This document shows, in pieces, positions 42,939 to 56,943 of a DNA stretch of 64,000 bases. The translations under genes were made by a program, and so were the position numbers. Location of the stretch: NCBI GenBank assembly GCA_017745075.1, contig JAGIAD010000001.1:62001-126000 (forward strand), in the 5' to 3' direction. The stretch's first letter is position 1. Each line of letters starts with the position of its first letter. The notes under the pieces are model-generated. The model searched no databases, was not told where the DNA came from, and saw nothing but the letters and a program-made list of their open reading frames with translations. Source of the stretch: Sphingobacteriaceae bacterium. Lineage in GTDB: Bacteria > Bacteroidota > Bacteroidia > Sphingobacteriales > Sphingobacteriaceae.

Positions 42939-43065
42939 CACAGTACCATTTAATGTGTTTTATAAGAAAAAGCTATTTTATTGATAGCAAGGCCAGTAGA
43001 ATGTTTTAGCCAAGCCAGGAACAGGCTACCTGGCTGTAAACCAGCAAATAGCCTATCGTTTTAAC

Positions 43066-46000
43066 TTAATTTAAATTCCTTTTTTCTGCTATATATTCTG
43101 AAGGGAGAACATTGTATTTAGCCTTAAATGCTTTTGCAAAATAATTTGGCGTACTAAAACCAACCATATAACATATTTCGGATATGGTTTTAGTGCTTTT
43201 TTCCAATAAAACAGCCGCTTTTTCGAGTTTAACTGACCTGATAAAGTCAACAGGGGTTTTACCGGTAACCCTGAGGCATTTTTTATACAGCGAAACCCTG
43301 CTCATCGCCATGTGGCTGCTCAGATCTTCAACGGATAACTGCGGGTTATGGAGGTTCTCTTCAATATACAGCAACGCTGCATTTAAGAATTTTACATCAT
43401 CTGATTCGATCTCCATTTCAGGCGATGACATGCTGACCTGTCTTGAATAGGTTTTCTTAAAGGTTTGATGCAGCGTAAGGAGATTCTTGATCTTGGAGTG
43501 CAGAATTTCGAAATTGAAGGGCTTGGTCATATAATCGTTTGCCCCTGTTTCCAATCCTTTCAATTGTTCTTCTTCAGCCGTTAAAGCTGTTAACAGAATA
43601 ATCGGGATGTGTTTTGTCCGCTCGTCTGATTTTAATTTCGCACAAAGTTCAGTACCGTTCATTTCCGGCATACTGATATCAGAAACAATTAAATGCGGAT
43701 GCAATGCCAGTGCTTTTTGCCAGCCTTCTTTGCCATTTGAGGCCTCTACGATCTTATAATAAGTGCTTAGGTTATCTTTAAGGTAAAATCTGAAATCCTC
43801 GTTATCTTCTACCAGTAATATTACAGGGGCATTTTTCGTCGGCCCTGGTTTATCTGCCCGCCCTCTTTCTGTTTTTTCCCTTTCGTCAGTATCATGTTGA
43901 ACCGGCAAATCTGCTGTTACATGGTCATCAACCGGCTGTTCTTCTACAACCGGTGTTAAGAGGAGCTGCAGGGTAAAACAGGTACCCTGGCCAGGTTCAC
44001 TTTCAACCGTTATATCACCGCCCTGCATTTTCACAAATTCTTTGGTAATGGAAAGGCCAATCCCTGATCCCTGGTTCAGAATGGATGCTGAGGTTTCATG
44101 TTGGAAAAAACGTTCAAAAATTTGCGCTTGTTTATCGGCCGGAATGCCTATTCCTGAATCCTGTATCTTCAATTCCAGCAGGATTTTACCCTCTTCGGTT
44201 TTATTTAGCCGTTTATGCAGCATAACCTCTACTTTTCCACCAGGCGGAGTGAATTTAAACGCATTGGAGAGCAAATTAAATACGATACGTTCTACTTTAT
44301 CCTGATCGAAATAAGCATACAGGCTTTCGATCGGACTGGCAAAAGTTAGTTTTATCTGCTTACGTTCGGCCAGGTCATAAAAAGAATCTGTAGCATCTTT
44401 AATAAAAGAGACCACTTCGCCCTCAGTATTGTTTAACCGCAGCTCCTGTTCCTCCATTTTACGAAAATCGAGTAACTGATTCACCAGGTTCAGTAAACGC
44501 CTTGCATTTCTTTTAATCATGGCCAGCTGCCCGTACCGCTCATTTTCTTTTGCTGAAATTAACAGCTTATCAACAGGGGCAAGAATTAATGAAATCGGGG
44601 TTCTGAATTCATGACTCAGATTGGTTAAAAATTTAATTTTCAGCAGATCCAGTTCCCGTAACCTCTCAGCCTCCTTACGGTCCTGCTCGCGCAGTTGCCG
44701 TGCCTCTGCCCTTTCCTGTGCCAGGGCAAACTCCCTTTTAAGCTTAAGAATGCCCCTGCTGCGTATGTACAGCAGCACAAATCCTATTATGGCCATATAA
44801 AGGATATATGCCCAGGCGGTTCTCCAAAAAGGAGGCGAAACGGTAATATTCAGATGCGATTCAGCTATTGGAAGAGGATCATTTTCGTTAAAAGCCCTCA
44901 CATGCAGGGTATAATTTCCGGGATCAAGGTTGGTAAAGGTGGCCTTACGCAGTTCGGACGAAACGGTAAGCCAGCGTTTATCAAAACCTTCGAGATTATA
45001 TTTATAGATGATCTTATCGGGATTTAAGTAATTGAGCAGTGCAAATTGGATTGAAAAGATATTTTCCTTGTAAGTGAGATTTAAATTATTGAGCGAGGTA
45101 ATGGTTTCGGGTAAAACAACATGTCCGTTTATACGCTCGCCTACACGTACTTTATGGTAAAATACCTCGAGGTCGGTCATCACTAAGGCAGCAGAAACAT
45201 TACTGTTTTTGATTTCGCTGGCCCTGAATATGTTAAACCCACTTGGCCCTCCAAAAATCAGTTCGCCTGCTTTGGTTTTACCCGCAGCGTTGATATTAAA
45301 CTGGTTACTTTCAAGCCCATCAGACTGGCTGTATCTGCTATACCTGAAATGGTAATTTTTTCCGTTATGGCTAATAGAAATCTTGAAAAGACCTTTGCGT
45401 GAACTATACCAGATATGGTGATGCTCATCTTCTAAGAGTTCGAATACCATATCTTCAGGCAGTCCGGAGGTTTCATTCAGGTTTTTAAATGTACCCTTAA
45501 CCGGATCGTATATACTGATTCCTTCTTTTGTGCCAATCCACACCCATCCGCGTGCGTCCTGCAAGATAGAATTTACATCATTCTGTATCAAGCTGTTGCT
45601 ATCTGCAGGGTTATTTTTCAGGTATTTAAAAGTAGCGCTTTTATGATCGAATATATTAACTCCGCCGTTGGTACCAATCCAGATATTTTTATTTCTGTCT
45701 TCATATAAACAGGAAACCACATAAGAGTTTATCGTATTTTTAATATCAGGATTAAAATGTTTAAATGTTCCGGTCTGGCGATCCAATAAGTTGAGTCCGC
45801 CATTTAAAGTACCCACCCAAAGCCGGTTGTCAGAATCATTCAACAAGGCATAAACGCGGTTATCTGATAGTTTTGCTGGACCCGGACCAGGTTTAAAATG
45901 CCTGAAATTTTTTCCATCAAAAGCATCAAGGCCACCCAAATAAGTGCCAATCCATAATACGCCTTCATGGTCTATTTCAAGACTTACTACAATGTCGCTA

Positions 46001-47241
46001 CTTAAAGAATTATTATTACCGGGGTTATTGCGGTAAGTTGTGATCTCGCCGGTTATTTTATTTAAACGCAATAAACCTTCGCCATTGGTGCCTATCCATA
46101 AATTGTTATGGTTATCTTCTATAAAGCAATTAACATCTTTTTTTATTGGGTTTTTACCCGCCAGGTAAGGATTGGCAGGAAACTTATAAACGCTTTTATG
46201 ATAGAAACAAATTCCTTTTTTAAAGGTACCAATCCAGATAATATTATTGTTATCCTTGTACAAGGATGAAATACTGTTATCGCTTAAGCTCCGCGGATCG
46301 TTTTCTTTATTTAAAATGTAGGTTAATCTCCTGGTCTTTTTATCCAGGATATTAATTCCGCCATGATCGGTACCAATCCAGATATTTCCGTCATCGCCTT
46401 CAATTACTTTGCTTACATTTTTAGAGGTTAAACCTGTATGGTCTGGATTTTTCGGGAATAAATGAAACTTTCCGCTTGCTACGTGGAGATAAAACAAGCC
46501 AAAAGGATTGGTCCCGCTGAAAACATAGATATCGCCATCAGCATCACTGCTGAAATTACACCAACTTGCCTGACCTGCAAGATGCTCATATACAGTATTA
46601 TAACGGTTAGTTACCCGCTGTTGTTTTACATTAAACCTATCAATTATCCCATTATAATAAACAAACCATAAATTCCCCTTTAAATCGTCAATAAAATCGC
46701 TGATCTGCGTATTCTTCAATTCATTGATCTGCTCACCTTTTAAAGTATATTTTTTCGATATACCGGTTTTCGAATCATAACAATAAATACCCTGGTTATC
46801 GACATTAAAGTATAACTTTCCGCGACCATCTGTTTTTACCTCCCTAAGGTACCCGCCCGGAATTTTATACTTCGCAAAATGTTTTTGCTGAAAGCGTTCA
46901 AACTTTTCGCTTGCCGGATCGTAAATACTGAATCCCTGGTTTGATTTGACCCACAGCTCCTTCTCCGGCCCCTCAAATATGCCGACCACATAGCCATTTG
47001 GAAGGCTTGAACTGTCTTTTGAATTGTGCCTGAAAATCTTAAAATCGTGCCCGTCGAATCTACTCAGTCCGGCCATGGTTCCAAACCACATAAAGCCCCT
47101 ATGGTCTTTATATATTGCATTGGTTTGGTTATCTGATAAACCATTGGTGATATCAATACGGGAAAAACGAAAAGTATCTTCTTGGGCATAGAGTAAATCA
47201 CACCATACCAGTGCACAGATCAGGGCTAAAAACCGGAACAT
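43066..47241 (-). CDS. Hybrid two-component sensor/regulator (HTCS)
   Basis: A 1391-residue one-protein phosphorelay. After a signal peptide (1-19) come 14 recognisable propeller units (WFGTMAGLSRFDG, WIGTDHGGINILDKKT, WVGTLNGGLNLLDRQT and others; residues 25-690), a Y_Y_Y domain (about 720-790), a membrane helix (801-817), a coiled coil, a histidine kinase (phospho-His867 in NLSHEFRTPI; ATP lobe about 965-1080 with SGIGIP and SGIGLS), a receiver (1128-1245, Asp1178 in VSDISMP) and an AraC-type HTH domain (1283-1391). HTCS proteins sense oligosaccharides in the periplasm and activate the neighbouring utilisation genes. It sits inside the locus, between GH42 and GH31. Confidence 0.96.
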   Translation of the reverse strand: MFRFLALICALVWCDLLYAQEDTFRFSRIDITNGLSDNQTNAIYKDHRGFMWFGTMAGLSRFDGHDFKIFRHNSKDSSSLPNGYVVGIFEGPEKELWVKSNQGFSIYDPASEKFERFQQKHFAKYKIPGGYLREVKTDGRGKLYFNVDNQGIYCYDSKTGISKKYTLKGEQINELKNTQISDFIDDLKGNLWFVYYNGIIDRFNVKQQRVTNRYNTVYEHLAGQASWCNFSSDADGDIYVFSGTNPFGLFYLHVASGKFHLFPKNPDHTGLTSKNVSKVIEGDDGNIWIGTDHGGINILDKKTRRLTYILNKENDPRSLSDNSISSLYKDNNNIIWIGTFKKGICFYHKSVYKFPANPYLAGKNPIKKDVNCFIEDNHNNLWIGTNGEGLLRLNKITGEITTYRNNPGNNNSLSSDIVVSLEIDHEGVLWIGTYLGGLDAFDGKNFRHFKPGPGPAKLSDNRVYALLNDSDNRLWVGTLNGGLNLLDRQTGTFKHFNPDIKNTINSYVVSCLYEDRNKNIWIGTNGGVNIFDHKSATFKYLKNNPADSNSLIQNDVNSILQDARGWVWIGTKEGISIYDPVKGTFKNLNETSGLPEDMVFELLEDEHHHIWYSSRKGLFKISISHNGKNYHFRYSRYSQSDGLESNQFNINAAGKTKAGELIFGGPSGFNIFRASEIKNSNVSAALVMTDLEVFYHKVRVGERINGHVVLPETITSLNNLNLTYKENIFSIQFALLNYLNPDKIIYKYNLEGFDKRWLTVSSELRKATFTNLDPGNYTLHVRAFNENDPLPIAESHLNITVSPPFWRTAWAYILYMAIIGFVLLYIRSRGILKLKREFALAQERAEARQLREQDRKEAERLRELDLLKIKFLTNLSHEFRTPISLILAPVDKLLISAKENERYGQLAMIKRNARRLLNLVNQLLDFRKMEEQELRLNNTEGEVVSFIKDATDSFYDLAERKQIKLTFASPIESLYAYFDQDKVERIVFNLLSNAFKFTPPGGKVEVMLHKRLNKTEEGKILLELKIQDSGIGIPADKQAQIFERFFQHETSASILNQGSGIGLSITKEFVKMQGGDITVESEPGQGTCFTLQLLLTPVVEEQPVDDHVTADLPVQHDTDEREKTERGRADKPGPTKNAPVILLVEDNEDFRFYLKDNLSTYYKIVEASNGKEGWQKALALHPHLIVSDISMPEMNGTELCAKLKSDERTKHIPIILLTALTAEEEQLKGLETGANDYMTKPFNFEILHSKIKNLLTLHQTFKKTYSRQVSMSSPEMEIESDDVKFLNAALLYIEENLHNPQLSVEDLSSHMAMSRVSLYKKCLRVTGKTPVDFIRSVKLEKAAVLLEKSTKTISEICYMVGFSTPNYFAKAFKAKYNVLPSEYIAEKRNLN

Positions 47242-47256
47242 ATTTTTTTATTAAAT

Positions 47257-47272
47257 AACGGATATATCCGTT
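47257..47272 (-). promoter_or_regulatory. 16-bp palindrome before the HTCS start
   Basis: AACGGATATATCCGTT is a perfect 16-bp palindrome that ends 15 bp before the ATG of the regulator. It could be an operator or a hairpin in the leader. Confidence 0.45.
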
Positions 47273-47393
47273 CAGCGGAAATCACTAACTATCAAAAGGC
47301 AAAACTTATAATCGTCTGGTTAACGTTAATACCGCTAATTTACAATAAAATCTGGATTTACACCCAGTAATGCTCCAAGTTTCTGGTTCATGC

Positions 47394-49481
47394 CTATTCT
47401 GTCCAAACCAATACGCCGGCGGGCCCAAGGGTTTTCTTTCCGATAATAAGTTCAGCAGTTTCAGGAAGATTAAACGTATAATCGGTTGAAGAATAGTTTA
47501 CAGCCATGTAAAATCCATCTCTCCAATATACGTAAATTCCTTTAGGATAGTTTTCGGTTGTAGCACCTGTACTGGTGTAGGTATTGGCTAAAATATCTTT
47601 TTCCAATTCAAAATCAGCAGTAGCTACGCCAATGTAAGTTACTTCTCCTTTACCAATTTTGTGTTTCACTACAGCCGTCTTCCCTTTGTAGAACTGATCC
47701 TGATAAACGCCGGTAACCTCCGAGTTTTGTTTGGCCTGGAGCAAATCGGCCCAGCTATTCCAGCCATAATGCTTTGAACCGATCTGAACATCGCCCCTGT
47801 TACGCCCTGAAAGCATATCAGTTGCTTCGATTTCTGCTCCTATCAGCTCAGATATTGGCGCGGCAGTTTTGCCTTCCCAGAAATGGCCCATCCTATTCTT
47901 GGTGGCAGTGCGGCAGGTGATTATTAAATGGCCTCCATCAGCAACATATTTTTCCCATTTTTTAATCAGAGCAGCATCAGCCATTTCGTAAGCAGGAACA
48001 ATAACAACCTTATATTTAGAAAAATCGGTTGTTTCATTAATGATATCTACAGGTGCGCCAAGCGATTTTGCAGTTTCCATGAATTTAATAGGATATCCCC
48101 AGGTATCCCATTGGTTGGTCTGTTTTTGCCTGTCTATTGTCCAGTAATTTTCCAGGTTCCAGAGTATGGCTGTAGATCTTTCAGCCAGCTTTTGGGGCAT
48201 TACTTTGCCTGGTTTGTACAATTTGCGCAGTTGTTTTATTTCTTTATTAAACTGAATATACTCCTCTCCTCCTGGCGAAGGTGTTGTACCATCGGTTTTT
48301 ATCACGCCAGAATGGTATTGTTCGGCACCATACAATATCTGCCTGAAACGGTAAGAACAGGCCAGTTTTCCACCTGCTGCAAAGGAATGGTATAACCACA
48401 TGCGTACCGTTCCGGGTAAAAGTAGTGGATTATAGCTTCCCCAGTTTACCGGACCGGGTTGAATTTCCATTACACCAGATAATCCCCCCAATTGCTGGTA
48501 ATATGAAGATGCAAACAGTAATGGCCTGCTATCGCCTAACCTGAACCCCAGCTCGCCTATATTATCACTGCCGCCATTAGGATAAGCGGTATAGGCTGCA
48601 AAATCAACTTTCTTAGTTCTGCCAGGATCGGCCCCTGTAGAAACAGCAGTGTAATTGGTGGTAATGTATTGATTTTTAGAAATATTTTCTCTTAACAGGC
48701 TGGCCTGAAAATCAAGAAACTCTGCCTGTGCATCAGCACAATAACGCTTAAAATCAAGCAATGCATGCGGGTTATTTCCCCACCATCCCACCAGGTTGGT
48801 ATTGTGGATCATAATCTGATCAAAACTGTTATACCACTGGCTCCAGAAAGCGGTTCCCCAGGCATCATTTAAGGCATCGATGGTTTTGTACCTGGTTTTT
48901 AGCCATTGTTTGAAAGCTTCCTGCGAAGACGGACTATAATCGGGTTTGGCATCAGGCTCATTATCGAGCTGCCAGCCGGTTATATTCTTATTCTTGCCGT
49001 AACGCTTTGCCATTTCGCGCACTATTTTTTCGACAAAAGAGCGGTATTTGGAATTAACGATTGAACCCAGCCCCCTTGTTCCGTGTTCAGCACGGATATA
49101 ATGCCCATCCATGATAAAAGTTTCGGGATAGTTTACGCGCATCCAGGCCGGTGTAGTTGCCGATGGGGTGCACATAACTACTTTAAGCTTGTATTTTGTG
49201 CAGAGATCAACCACCTTATCCAACCAGATAAAATCAAAATGCCCTTCTTCCGGCTCCATTTTAAACCAGGCAAACTCTGCAAGGTGGACAAACTCGTAGC
49301 CCATATCTGCAATCTTTTTAATATCGCGTTCCCACTGATTTTCTTTCCAATGTTCGGGGTAATAGTATATTCCAGTGGTAATTAAATCTTTTTCGGGAAA
49401 ATAGGCTCCTGCAGTCTGCGATTTTACCGTGATTCCACAGAACATTGCCAGCAAGAGCATCATTAAATACTTCTTCATCAT
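47394..49481 (-). CDS. GH42-type beta-galactosidase
   Basis: A 695-residue exported enzyme (signal 1-21). Family signatures: GIYYYPEHWKENQWERDIKK, AEFAWFKMEPEEGHFDFIWL, the acid/base Glu175 in GWQLDNEPD and the nucleophile Glu339 in VMEIQPGPVNW. Domain B (Rossmann-like, about 420-620, YKVVIVPAYEMADAALIKKW) and a short C-terminal sandwich (to 695) complete the GH42 layout. GH42 enzymes release terminal beta-galactose and some act on other glycosides such as alpha-L-arabinopyranosides. An exported GH42 in a hemicellulose locus would trim galactosyl branches. It lies upstream of the HTCS gene by 152 nt. Confidence 0.85.
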   Translation of the reverse strand: MMKKYLMMLLLAMFCGITVKSQTAGAYFPEKDLITTGIYYYPEHWKENQWERDIKKIADMGYEFVHLAEFAWFKMEPEEGHFDFIWLDKVVDLCTKYKLKVVMCTPSATTPAWMRVNYPETFIMDGHYIRAEHGTRGLGSIVNSKYRSFVEKIVREMAKRYGKNKNITGWQLDNEPDAKPDYSPSSQEAFKQWLKTRYKTIDALNDAWGTAFWSQWYNSFDQIMIHNTNLVGWWGNNPHALLDFKRYCADAQAEFLDFQASLLRENISKNQYITTNYTAVSTGADPGRTKKVDFAAYTAYPNGGSDNIGELGFRLGDSRPLLFASSYYQQLGGLSGVMEIQPGPVNWGSYNPLLLPGTVRMWLYHSFAAGGKLACSYRFRQILYGAEQYHSGVIKTDGTTPSPGGEEYIQFNKEIKQLRKLYKPGKVMPQKLAERSTAILWNLENYWTIDRQKQTNQWDTWGYPIKFMETAKSLGAPVDIINETTDFSKYKVVIVPAYEMADAALIKKWEKYVADGGHLIITCRTATKNRMGHFWEGKTAAPISELIGAEIEATDMLSGRNRGDVQIGSKHYGWNSWADLLQAKQNSEVTGVYQDQFYKGKTAVVKHKIGKGEVTYIGVATADFELEKDILANTYTSTGATTENYPKGIYVYWRDGFYMAVNYSSTDYTFNLPETAELIIGKKTLGPAGVLVWTE

Positions 49482-49533
49482 TTATTCCAATATCTACTTA
49501 ATTGTTAATGTCTTCTTATATTTTTTCAGTACC

Positions 49534-53117
<3,584 letters not shown>

Positions 53118-53174
53118 CCTGGTTTAAGCCTTATTTATCATTGCACAGGTAAAATAGCATTACCCCGCATTGGT

Positions 53175-54743
53175 TTAAAGTGTCGGTTTGTATATAAATT
53201 CATCAAAATCGCCATAGCCTTTGGTATTTTTATTTTTGGATTGAGCATATAACCCGATTAAAACACCAGTAAAACCTCCATTCGTTTCAGAACTCAGGTA
53301 CCATACGTTTATCTTATCTAAAAATTTAAATTCTTTGCCATCTACAGAGTAGAAAAACGAGTAAAAGTCTTTATCTCCTTTTACTTGTAAATAAACACGA
53401 TCGCCAGGAATTTCTACTTCTTGTGCAACATGGTTCAGTACACCCATTTTATAGTTTAAAGACACTTTATATTTACCATTATTCGATTTTTTCAGAAAAA
53501 CATCGTAATGTGCCTGAGGTGAATAGTAAGCCGTCATTCCGGTATGGTCATCTTCTGTTGCATCCTTTAATGACAGTAAAGTGGAGGCTGAAAAATTAAT
53601 ATGCTCCTGCCTGCGCCCAACAAAAGTGGGCGAATCATGATCGTCTAAAGAAACCGGGCTTGTTTTGAGCCTCAATGAACCTTTTTTCTCGGTAAGGGAA
53701 TAATTCTTCATGAAGGGGTTTCTAAGGTAGATCCAATCAACACCTAGCTTGTTTTCATTAAAGTTGGTCGAATAATCTGGTTTCTTTACCGGTTTTAAAG
53801 GTAAAGTAGGCACATTCATATCGATATCTACCGTGCCATTGCCATTTATTACCGGCCAGGCATTTACATCCCATCTTACCGGAGCCAGGAACGTTTCGCG
53901 CCCTAATACATGATGCAGTAAACTTTGAGGGCGAAAGCCCAGGAATACTACCCACCACGAACCATCAGGTGCCTGCACAAAATCGCCGTGTCCTGTCCCC
54001 TGTATAGGATTGTTTTGTGCATTTTCATTAATGTGGGTTAAAATAGGATTAGAAGGGTTTGGGTCGTAAGGTCCATACATAGATCTGCTACGGGCAATGG
54101 TCATTTTATGTCCATATTCGGTACCGCCTTCTGAGATGAGCAGGTAATACCAGCCATCTTTTTTGTAAAGATGCGGTGATTCCGGATACCGGCCGCCTGT
54201 ACCATTCCATACGATTTTGCCTTCGGTAAGTTTTTTTCCTGTTTTAATATCTATTTCGCTAATTGTAATACCCTTACCGTTGGATATAAAATAACTTTTA
54301 CCCTCTTCAAAATATAAAGTCGGATCGATTCCTCCCTGTTCTACAAAAATAGGTTCAGACCACTCTCCGGCAGGATTGTCTGTAGATACATAAAAATTCC
54401 CTCCGCCTGATACATTGGTGGTGACCATATAAAAACGCCCGTTGTTATAACGGATTGTTGGTGCGTAAATACCTGCCGAAGGGGCACATTTGTCTAATTT
54501 GAGTTGGGAAGGACGGGTAAGGCAATGGCCTATTTTTGTCCAGTTAATTAAGTCTTTACTGTGAAAAACCGGAACCCCGGGGAAGTATTCAAAACTACTG
54601 GTAACCAGATAATAATCGTCGCCAACCCGGCATACACTCGGGTCGGGATGAAAACCGGAAATCACCGGGTTTTTATATCCCTGGGCACCTGCGCCCTGAC
54701 AGAGACCCAAAACAATGATTAAAAGGGTAATGACTCTTTTCAT
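53175..54743 (-). CDS. GH43 beta-xylosidase / alpha-L-arabinofuranosidase
   Basis: A 522-residue exported GH43 (signal 1-20). The five-bladed propeller carries the catalytic base Asp34 (GFHPDPSVCRV), the pKa-modulating Asp140 (GGIDPTLYFE) and the acid Glu188 (RYPESPHLY). Residues of about 325-520 form the C-terminal beta-sandwich of the larger GH43 subfamilies (SLRLKTSPVSLDDHDSPTFV, GRRQEHINFSASTLLS). Members remove xylose or arabinofuranose; in xyloglucan loci the GH43 is usually an arabinofuranosidase. It lies between GH97 and GH2. Confidence 0.9.
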   Translation of the reverse strand: MKRVITLLIIVLGLCQGAGAQGYKNPVISGFHPDPSVCRVGDDYYLVTSSFEYFPGVPVFHSKDLINWTKIGHCLTRPSQLKLDKCAPSAGIYAPTIRYNNGRFYMVTTNVSGGGNFYVSTDNPAGEWSEPIFVEQGGIDPTLYFEEGKSYFISNGKGITISEIDIKTGKKLTEGKIVWNGTGGRYPESPHLYKKDGWYYLLISEGGTEYGHKMTIARSRSMYGPYDPNPSNPILTHINENAQNNPIQGTGHGDFVQAPDGSWWVVFLGFRPQSLLHHVLGRETFLAPVRWDVNAWPVINGNGTVDIDMNVPTLPLKPVKKPDYSTNFNENKLGVDWIYLRNPFMKNYSLTEKKGSLRLKTSPVSLDDHDSPTFVGRRQEHINFSASTLLSLKDATEDDHTGMTAYYSPQAHYDVFLKKSNNGKYKVSLNYKMGVLNHVAQEVEIPGDRVYLQVKGDKDFYSFFYSVDGKEFKFLDKINVWYLSSETNGGFTGVLIGLYAQSKNKNTKGYGDFDEFIYKPTL

Positions 54744-54887
54744 ATTTTTCTATTTTTTAAATGCCTGATCGCTAATCCTGGTCAGCAATCTTTCCTGCTA
54801 AATAGCCCCTGAAATAATCCAGAGTGGTGAAAGTGCTTTGAAAATATCTTCTGAAGATCTCTAAAGGCATTTATGATCTGGTTTTAA

Positions 54888-56873
54888 CTATTTTTCCGGA
54901 TTAATGATGATTGCAAAACCACCGCCATTTGCCATATTAAAGGTAAGCTTATCAGCACTGGTTACTTTAATTATTTCGCGTTTATAGTCGGTGGCATCCT
55001 TATCTGCGTTAACGCCATCTCTAAAAATTTCTGCAACATATTTTCCCTTGCCCAGAAAAGACAGGTCTACTGTAGCTGTTCTTGCCGACCAGTTTGTTAA
55101 TCCGCCTACGTACCATGTATCTTCTTTTTTCCTGGCAAGAGCAACATATTCGCCCACTTTTCCATCAAGGGCAACTGTCTCATCAAAGGTGGTTGGTATT
55201 TTTGAAATAAAACTGGTACTCTCCTGTTCTTTCATATATGCGGTTGGGCTATCAGCCATCATTTGTAATGGCGCTTCATACACCACATACATCGCCAACT
55301 GGTGCGATCTTGTTCCCTGGCTCATCGGCATAGAATTACTTGGCCTGAAATCTCCTCTTGTAGCGTTGCGCATAGCGCCCGGGGTATAATCCATAGGCCC
55401 GGCCAGCATTCTGATAAACGGTATGGAGGTTTCGTAGTGCGGCATATCATCTTTTGGTGTCCATTTGGCATTTTCCAGTCCCTTTACCCCTTCAAAATTG
55501 AGAATATTAGGGTAAGTACGCTGTACACCGGTTGGTTTATACATGCCATGGTAATCAACAAGAAGTTTATAACTTGCTGCTTTTTTAGCCATGTTGTAAA
55601 TCGAACTGACCATTTTCTGATCGTCGCGATCTATAAAATCTATTTTAAAACCTTTAATGCCCATCTTAGAATACTGGCTAAAAGCCTCATCCAACATCTG
55701 GTTAATGGCATACCACGATGCCCAAAGCATAATGCCCACATTTCTCTGCTTCCCATAGCTGATCAGTTCTTTGATATTGATGTTCGGAGAAATTTTTAGC
55801 AAGTCGGTTTCTTCACTCCAGCCTTCATCCAACACTACATACTCAATGTGGTTTTTAGCAGCAAAATCTATATAATATTTATAAGTATCGGTGTTAATGC
55901 CCGCCTTAAAATCAACACCAGAGATGTTCCAGTCATTCCACCAGTCCCAGGCTACCTTACCTGGTTTTATCCAGCTTGCATCGGCAATTTGGGATGGTGC
56001 AGATAGTTTTTGCACCATATCGTTATTTAAGAGGTCTTTATCACTTTCGCTAATGATAACTGCCCTCCACGGGAAATTACGGCTGCCATTGGTTTTAGCA
56101 ATATAGCTTTCCCTATCCGTAACCATATAATTCATTTTATTAAATCCGCCTAAACGCTCTGCTTTCGGATAATGGGCAAACATTCCACTTAAGCCATGCA
56201 GCCCCTGTTTGCCTTTGGTGAGGAACATACCCGGATAATCTACCAGTTCGGCCTCTACAATTGCGGCCTTTTTTCCATTTTCCAGATCGACAAGAAGCGG
56301 AGAAATGGCCAGCGAATCTTTCACGAATTTCGAAAGCGGAATTTCATCATAAGTAGATTCGAAAGCAGATATGTATAAATTATTTTCCCTTAAATCGCGT
56401 ACGTAAGGGATAAAAGCTTTATGGTCTTTATCGAAGTTAAAATTGGCTTCTTCCGCCTCAATGGTAATTTCGCCTTTTTTCTTAGTGAAAAAACGATAGG
56501 CTACACCATCGTTATAGGCCCTTAAAATCAGGCCAAAATCGCCTTTAAAGTTTATGGTTAGCTGGTTGTACTCATCAACCACCGTTTTCTTTTTATAAAC
56601 AGGTGTATTAAAAACCGTGTTGACACTTGATTTTTTAGTCTCAGTAATTTTCGCATTATTTCCTAAAACCAGCCCATTACCCAGGGTTAGTGAAATAACT
56701 GACGGCACAATAACCGCAGTATTTTCATGTTTTACAGACCATGATATTTTCGCCCCGTTTTCCAAAGCCATGTCGATTTTCCCATTGGGAGATTTAAGGT
56801 GAAATGTCTGGGCATTTCCAAGGGCTGGCAATAAAGCCGTAAAAATGATTACCCGTAAAAAAAATTTATTCAT
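54888..56873 (-). CDS. GH97 alpha-glycosidase
   Basis: A 661-residue exported GH97 (signal 1-21). The N-terminal super-sandwich (HLKSPNGKIDMALENGAKIS), the barrel (WDWWNDWNISGVDFKAGI, YVVLDEGWSE, KGFKIDFIDRDDQKMVSSIY) and a C-terminal sandwich are all present. The KIDFID segment holds Asp412/Asp415 where retaining GH97 enzymes carry their nucleophile; NFEGVKGLEN (Glu461) is also conserved. The family holds inverting alpha-glucosidases (SusB type) and retaining alpha-galactosidases, and I cannot decide firmly between them. GH97 members are found in several xyloglucan loci of Bacteroidota. Confidence 0.93.
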   Translation of the reverse strand: MNKFFLRVIIFTALLPALGNAQTFHLKSPNGKIDMALENGAKISWSVKHENTAVIVPSVISLTLGNGLVLGNNAKITETKKSSVNTVFNTPVYKKKTVVDEYNQLTINFKGDFGLILRAYNDGVAYRFFTKKKGEITIEAEEANFNFDKDHKAFIPYVRDLRENNLYISAFESTYDEIPLSKFVKDSLAISPLLVDLENGKKAAIVEAELVDYPGMFLTKGKQGLHGLSGMFAHYPKAERLGGFNKMNYMVTDRESYIAKTNGSRNFPWRAVIISESDKDLLNNDMVQKLSAPSQIADASWIKPGKVAWDWWNDWNISGVDFKAGINTDTYKYYIDFAAKNHIEYVVLDEGWSEETDLLKISPNINIKELISYGKQRNVGIMLWASWYAINQMLDEAFSQYSKMGIKGFKIDFIDRDDQKMVSSIYNMAKKAASYKLLVDYHGMYKPTGVQRTYPNILNFEGVKGLENAKWTPKDDMPHYETSIPFIRMLAGPMDYTPGAMRNATRGDFRPSNSMPMSQGTRSHQLAMYVVYEAPLQMMADSPTAYMKEQESTSFISKIPTTFDETVALDGKVGEYVALARKKEDTWYVGGLTNWSARTATVDLSFLGKGKYVAEIFRDGVNADKDATDYKREIIKVTSADKLTFNMANGGGFAIIINPEK

Positions 56874-56943
56874 TAGTGATATTGGTTATTAAAATATTAT
56901 CTAAGTGTTTTGATCGCTATTTCCGTTTTCCAGGAATGAGCAA

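Noticed and set aside
47928..48395. 155-residue open frame antisense to GH42
   Set aside because: Shadow of the GH42 coding sequence; no start context or family pattern.
55302..55799. 165-residue open frame on the plus strand inside GH97
   Set aside because: It is the antisense of a long, well supported GH97 gene, and its translation shows no domain or signal.
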